Positions 6,607 to 9,664 of a DNA stretch of 9,664 nucleotides are shown here, piece by piece (the first letter of the stretch is position 1; each line of letters begins with the position of its first letter). This DNA is from an uncultured Trueperaceae bacterium. GTDB taxonomy: Bacteria > Deinococcota > Deinococci > Deinococcales > Trueperaceae. Where the stretch lies: assembly GCA_937907415.1 (NCBI GenBank), contig CALCHY010000119.1, forward strand, positions 1 to 9,664, written 5' to 3'. The notes beneath the pieces are model-generated. The model did no database searches and had not been told where the DNA came from. It worked only from the letters and a program-made list of their open reading frames with translations. Made by a program: the position numbers and the translations under genes.

Positions 6607-8130
6607 TTAGTTGTCGAGTGTGGCGGACTCTAGTGACTTCCAGGAACCGGTGGGGCGTACTTCGAAGCCTTCGAGGGCCGGGTTGTTGATCACGACGTAA
6701 CCTTGGTTGACGAGGAAGATGTACGGGAGTTCGTCGGTGATGATCTGGGCGACTTCGGTGTAGATTGCCTTGCGGGCGGCAAGGTTGGTTTCCGTGCGCC
6801 CCTCATCAAGCAACGTATCCACGCGAGCGTTGGAGTACGAGCCGTAATTGCTGTCGCCACCCGTCTTGAATGCTAGGTACGAGCGGTCCGGGTCGGCCAA
6901 GTTCAACCAGCCGATTAGTGCGATGTCGTAGACGCCATTCTCTACGTCCGCGATGAACGAAGGCCACTCGTACACGCGCACACTCGCGTCGATGCCGACT
7001 TGAGACCACTCGCCCTGCAGGAACTCGAGTACCTGCTGGCGGTTTGGGTCTACGTTGGTAGTGAGTTCTAGGCGGAGTGGTTGACCGTCCTTGTCAAGGA
7101 TGCCGTCGCCGTTGGTGTCGGCCCAGCCAGCTTCGGCAAGCAACGCAGTGGCGCGCTCAACGTTGTAATCGTAAACGTTGACGTCTTCTGTGTAGTAGTA
7201 GGTGCCAGGCAGTAGGAATGAGTAGCCTGGCGTGTCCATGCCGTAGAACAGGACCTCGGAGATGGTTTCGCGGTCTGTCAAGTAGGCGAGCGCCTTGCGT
7301 ACGCGCACATCGCTGAGGATGGAGTTCTCAAGGTTGACGTTCAGGTAGGTGTACCCGAGCGCGTTGATGGCTCTGACTTCAAGGGTGTTTGAGTCCTTGA
7401 GACGCGCTAGGTCTTGCGGTGGAATGGGCGAGTGGATTAGGTCTAGGTCGCCGGACTCCAGCGCAATGAGGCGCACATTGTTGTCTGGGATGACACTAAT
7501 GATTACCTGGTCGATGTTCGGGCGGCCTTTGAAGTAGTCGTCGTTTGCGGCCAGGTTGATGGTGGCGCCGCGGCTCCAGCTAGCGAGCTTGAAGGGGCCC
7601 GTGCCCACAGGGTTGTCGCCAAACGCTTCGCCTTGCGCTTCTGCTGCGTCGGACGGCACGATGCCCATGTCGAGGTACTGCAAGATGGGCGCGAACGGCT
7701 TCTCAAGGCGGAAGGTGACCTCGTACGGTCCGGTGGCCACGATCTCTGATATCGGCGTGTAAAGCGACCTGCGGGGTGCGCCGAAGGTATCGCTGAGGAT
7801 TGTGTTGTAAGTGTAAACGACGTCTTCGGCGTCCAACGCGCTGCCATCGTGGAAGGTCACGCCTTCGCGAAGCTTGAAGACGAGTTCGGTGGGGGAAAGA
7901 AACTCCCACGACTCAGCCAAGTCTGGTTGCGGGACGACTTCGGCGTCTAGGTAGACTAGGCCGTTGAAGAGCAGTTCCTGCATGCGTAGGGCGGTAGTAT
8001 CGCGGCCCAAGCGAGGGTCCATGGTTCCGGCATCCACGTCAATGCCAGCCCGAAGCACCGTTTGGGCGTTCACGGAAGCGACTCCGAATAATAGAATCGC
8101 AAGAATAGCTAACAGCCGAGTTACTCGCAT
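6607..8130 (-). CDS. Extracellular solute-binding protein family 5 (peptide/nickel ABC transporter)
   Basis: A 507-residue periplasmic binding protein. The signal peptide covers about 1-22 (MRVTRLL, then a hydrophobic core, cleavage at VNA|Q) and has no lipobox cysteine, so the mature protein is probably soluble in the periplasm. Family 5 landmarks follow in order: ESWEFLSPTELVFKLREGVTF near 73-93, NPVGTGPFKLASW (173-185), LNVNLENSILSDVRVRKAL (263-281), and LLAEAGWADTNGDGILDKDG (330-349). The last contains the Asp-rich loop common in this family. The protein captures the substrate and delivers it to the DppB/DppC permeases encoded next. The start is well supported by GGTGGAGG just before ACGA-ATG, the best ribosome binding site among these genes and consistent with high expression. 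Substrate specificity cannot be inferred from sequence alone; the family binds peptides, opines, heme, nickel and sugars. Confidence 0.95.
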   Translation of the reverse strand: MRVTRLLAILAILLFGVASVNAQTVLRAGIDVDAGTMDPRLGRDTTALRMQELLFNGLVYLDAEVVPQPDLAESWEFLSPTELVFKLREGVTFHDGSALDAEDVVYTYNTILSDTFGAPRRSLYTPISEIVATGPYEVTFRLEKPFAPILQYLDMGIVPSDAAEAQGEAFGDNPVGTGPFKLASWSRGATINLAANDDYFKGRPNIDQVIISVIPDNNVRLIALESGDLDLIHSPIPPQDLARLKDSNTLEVRAINALGYTYLNVNLENSILSDVRVRKALAYLTDRETISEVLFYGMDTPGYSFLLPGTYYYTEDVNVYDYNVERATALLAEAGWADTNGDGILDKDGQPLRLELTTNVDPNRQQVLEFLQGEWSQVGIDASVRVYEWPSFIADVENGVYDIALIGWLNLADPDRSYLAFKTGGDSNYGSYSNARVDTLLDEGRTETNLAARKAIYTEVAQIITDELPYIFLVNQGYVVINNPALEGFEVRPTGSWKSLESATLDN

Positions 8131-8192
8131 TCGTCCTCCACCTTGATTTCTTGATCGCGACTGTGCCGCTTATCGCTGGTGATTGGTTTCAA

Positions 8193-8210
8193 TACTGCGG
8201 TACGGCAGTA
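8193..8210. promoter_or_regulatory. 18-bp near-palindrome, candidate operator for the transport/catabolic operon
   Basis: TACTGCGGTACGGCAGTA is symmetric at 16 of 18 positions (half-sites TACTGC and GCAGTA around a GTAC core; the only mismatched pair is 8199/8204). It sits in the 108-bp gap between the regulator and the binding-protein gene, 62 bp upstream of the latter's ATG. A TTGAAA resembling a -35 element directly abuts it (minus strand 8192-8187), but I see no good -10 box at the right distance. Position and symmetry suit a dimeric helix-turn-helix repressor, most simply the adjacent XRE/cupin protein. That pairing is inference. Confidence 0.55.
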
Positions 8211-8238
8211 GACGTCTCATCTAGTCAGGTATCACCGC

Positions 8239-8775
8239 CTATCCGAGAAGAGTGGGCGTGGTCACGGCGACCACTTGGACGGGCACCTCAGACGAGTTGG
8301 CTAATTGATGGCGTCGGTCAGACTTGAAGTGAATACTGTCGCCTTCATTCAACCTATAGGTCTCACCATCCAGATCAACCACTAGTTGACCGCTCACGAC
8401 GAAGTAGAACTCCTCTCCTTCGTGCGCGGAGAACTCGCTTCGGTAAGCGGGTGGGTAGGTGACGTAGAGCGGCTCGAGCTGCCGGCCCTCGAACGAGTGA
8501 CCCAATCGGGCGTAGACGACGTCGGCGTGGTCCATGCGGAACGGTTCGCGTGCATAACCCCGCACGGCTACCCCACCACCGTTCGGGTGCGGGAAGAACA
8601 CGGACGGCAGTACCCCAAGTGCCTTAGCGATGCTGCCAAGGGAAGAGACCGACAATGACGTCATCTCACGTTCGACTTGGCTTAGGAAGGCTGCCGAGAG
8701 GCCAGAGGCGTCTCCGAGTTGTTGGAGCGTCATTCCGCGGCGCTTCCGTAATACGCGGACCTGGTGACCGATCAA
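8239..8775 (-). CDS. XRE-family transcriptional regulator with C-terminal cupin domain
   Basis: A 178-residue regulator. The N-terminal helix-turn-helix (about 1-60) reads IGHQVRVLRKRRGMTLQQLG, then LSAAFLSQVEREMTSLSVSSL and IAKALGVLPSVFF, a textbook XRE domain. The C-terminal cupin_2 barrel (about 95-172) has HEGEEFYFVVSGQLVVDL (118-135) and DSIHFKSDRRHQLANSS (146-162); His118, Glu122 and His156 are possible metal or ligand contacts. Proteins of this build (PuuR/SutR-like) usually control uptake and breakdown genes and respond to the substrate or an intermediate. The start is TTG at 8775-8773: an in-frame TAA lies immediately upstream, and the next ATG (codon 15) would remove the first helix. 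It is the first gene of the cluster and reads in the same direction, suggesting control of itself and of the downstream operon. Confidence 0.92.
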   Translation of the reverse strand: MIGHQVRVLRKRRGMTLQQLGDASGLSAAFLSQVEREMTSLSVSSLGSIAKALGVLPSVFFPHPNGGGVAVRGYAREPFRMDHADVVYARLGHSFEGRQLEPLYVTYPPAYRSEFSAHEGEEFYFVVSGQLVVDLDGETYRLNEGDSIHFKSDRRHQLANSSEVPVQVVAVTTPTLLG

Positions 8776-8786
8776 TTACGGTCACC
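8763..8786. promoter_or_regulatory. Inverted repeat enclosing the regulator's start codon
   Basis: GGTGACCG (8763-8770) and CGGTCACC (8779-8786) form a perfect 8-bp inverted repeat around an 8-base centre (8771-8778). In the mRNA the centre, TAATTGAT, holds the TTG start codon, and the upstream arm contains GGTGA, the only plausible Shine-Dalgarno. As RNA it would form a stem that buries the ribosome binding site. As DNA it could be an operator just downstream of the promoter for autoregulation. The sequence shows the dyad; which role applies is not shown. Confidence 0.55.
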
Positions 8787-8813
8787 GCACAAGGCGGGCT
8801 TAGCCATGCTGGC

Positions 8814-8842
8814 ATATTAGACATTCTTCAGATTGATTGCAA
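8814..8842 (-). promoter_or_regulatory. Sigma70-type promoter for the regulator
   Basis: On the minus strand TTGCAA (8842-8837) and TAATAT (8819-8814) are separated by exactly 17 bp, each matching four of six consensus bases. The predicted start of transcription near 8807 gives a leader of about 30 bases before the TTG start codon. A short dyad, ATGC-TG-GCAT (8806-8815), covers the predicted start site and could contribute to control. The score rests on spacing and location. Confidence 0.55.
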
Positions 8843-9615
8843 GTTAGCCAGCCCCCGCGCAGGGTTGGCTCTCAGAAATAGCGGTGGGCACGTATCGTCT
8901 ATTGAAGTAGCTGGAATTCATAATACTGAAAGACACCGGCATGGGTATGGCTTGACTCTTGCGGCGAAGGTGCGGTCTCGTTGGCGGCCAGGGCAACCAC
9001 CAATCATGTACGACCTGCGGCTGGTTCGCTTGCCGCGAGATCGTTCGCCTTGGGCCTGTTTCACCCTTGCCACCTCGCATCCGGTACTCGACACTATGCA
9101 GGTAGCGTTCGGCGCAACTGCCGTCTGAGCTAGCATGGATGGCGGCAGCGGCGGCCAGGCGGTTGAGAGCGATTCGAGCTTGGGCACGCCGATTCCCTAG
9201 ATCCGACTGGTAGCCGTTAGCGTGGCGGAGGAGAGAGGGGTCCGACGCCTTACTCGTTGAGCCTCGGCAACGACGCCTGGTCTGACTCCAGTTCCGCTAC
9301 TTGACTCCTTGTCTATGTCCTACGCGGTCGCCATGTAGATCTCGCTGGTGCTCATGCTCACTGGACGCCGGTGGCTATGCATCTTTACGCGAGTCGCCCG
9401 CAAGGTTCTGTCCTGGCAGGGTTGCGACATGCCAAACACTGTGCGCGCCCTCTTGGATTGCTCCGGCGCCCCCTATCTTCAGCAGCGATCAACCCTACAG
9501 GTGCCGGTTTGCATATGGCAGCGAGCACAAGATACGCCGTACGCTACGGCCTTATTCCACACACCCTAAATGATAGGCGGCCGGGTGGGGGAGGACCTTC
9601 AGTTGGGTTTTGTGC
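8843..9615. other. Gene-poor stretch with no supportable coding region
   Basis: I find no gene with recognisable motifs, a good start and a ribosome binding site here. Two overlapping open stretches look faintly protein-like. On plus, the segment ending at the TGA near 9128 encodes MYDLRLVRLPRDRSPWACF (from 9007). On minus, a frame open from about 9297 to 8844 includes NRRAQARIALNRLAAAAA. They overlap and cannot both be genes; neither matches a family I know. No tRNA, rRNA, CRISPR array or clear terminator is seen. It may be decayed sequence or an intergenic spacer marking the edge of the catabolic locus. Confidence 0.5.
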
Positions 9616-9664
9616 CTAGCGAGCGGGTTTTTTCGCGGGTGCGGTCTTGAGGGTCGGCAGGACG
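9616..9664 (-). CDS. Possible C-terminal tail of a gene entering from the right
   Basis: In one minus-strand frame the last 48 bases encode VLPTLKTAPAKKPAR followed by TAG (9618-9616). The Lys/Ala/Pro-rich ending is the kind of basic tail found on many nucleic-acid-binding proteins in GC-rich bacteria. With only 15 codons the identity cannot be given, and this frame may be open by chance. If real, the gene reads in the same direction as the cluster but ends about 0.8 kb before the regulator's promoter, so it is probably a separate unit. Confidence 0.35.
   Translation of the reverse strand, partial: VLPTLKTAPAKKPAR

Noticed and set aside
8258..8274. Inverted repeat GTGGTC-ACGGC-GACCAC near the end of the regulator gene, as a possible terminator
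   Set aside because: The stem is only 6 bp, lies inside coding sequence, and has no T-run on either strand, so it is probably chance.
8604..8612. ACGGCAGTA, matching one half of the palindrome at 8193-8210
   Set aside because: It is a single half-site inside the regulator's coding region and its codons explain it (Val-Leu-Pro); no partner half-site is present.
8655..9128. A 157-codon plus-strand open frame running from the regulator gene into the gap
   Set aside because: Its first part is antisense to the regulator's helix-turn-helix region and to its promoter. Only its last 60 or so codons look protein-like, there is no ribosome binding site at its start, and no family is recognised.
9161..9195. 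GATTCGAGC within a GC-rich context, resembling a tRNA T-loop
   Set aside because: The flanking bases do not pair into a T-stem, and no acceptor, D or anticodon arms could be assembled around it.
9619..9640. GCGGG followed by a T-run, as a plus-strand terminator
   Set aside because: No inverted repeat precedes the T-run, and the same bases read as a Lys-Lys-Pro coding tail on the minus strand.

Overview
The window looks like a chromosomal accessory or catabolic locus from a GC-rich bacterium (about 60 % GC by eye). The solute-binding protein has a Sec signal peptide ending in VNA|Q and no lipobox cysteine, so it looks periplasmic and the cell is probably diderm. The style of the transporter and regulator would fit a Deinococcota/Truepera-like or another diderm, GC-rich lineage, but nothing seen here fixes the taxon.

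Every confident gene lies on the minus strand, so the locus reads from right to left. In order of transcription: a helix-turn-helix/cupin regulator (8775-8239); a 108-bp gap holding an 18-bp near-palindrome; a family 5 extracytoplasmic solute-binding protein (8130-6607); a 58-bp gap with a strong GC-rich hairpin; two Dpp/Opp-type permeases (6548-5577 and 5584-4721); a DUF885-family putative metallohydrolase (4710-3523); a class III, glutamate-1-semialdehyde-aminomutase-like aminotransferase (3536-2232); an aspartoacylase/succinylglutamate-desuccinylase-like deacylase (2230-1286); and an M24 'pita-bread' hydrolase whose metal ligands are largely replaced (1286-66). From the first permease onward, neighbouring genes overlap or are at most 10 bp apart, so this is very probably one translationally coupled operon. 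An AGGAGG at the left edge (7-12) suggests that another gene follows outside the window. No ABC ATPase is present in the window.

The gene set suggests uptake and breakdown of a small N-acylated, amidine-like or peptide-like nitrogen compound. A creatinase/ectoine-hydrolase-type M24 enzyme would cleave a C-N bond, the deacylase would remove an acyl group, and the aminotransferase would take the freed amine. This resembles the EutD/DoeA - EutE/DoeB - DoeD logic of ectoine catabolism. However, the transporter, the regulator and the extra DUF885 enzyme are not the usual ectoine set, so the substrate is left open.

Regulatory structure is concentrated at the upstream end. There is a sigma70-like promoter (8842-8814), an inverted repeat that holds the regulator's TTG start codon in its loop (8763-8786), and the palindrome in front of the binding-protein gene. 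The stretch from about 8843 to 9615 holds no gene I can support. At the extreme right edge, a Lys/Ala/Pro-rich tail of 15 codons may be the end of another minus-strand gene.
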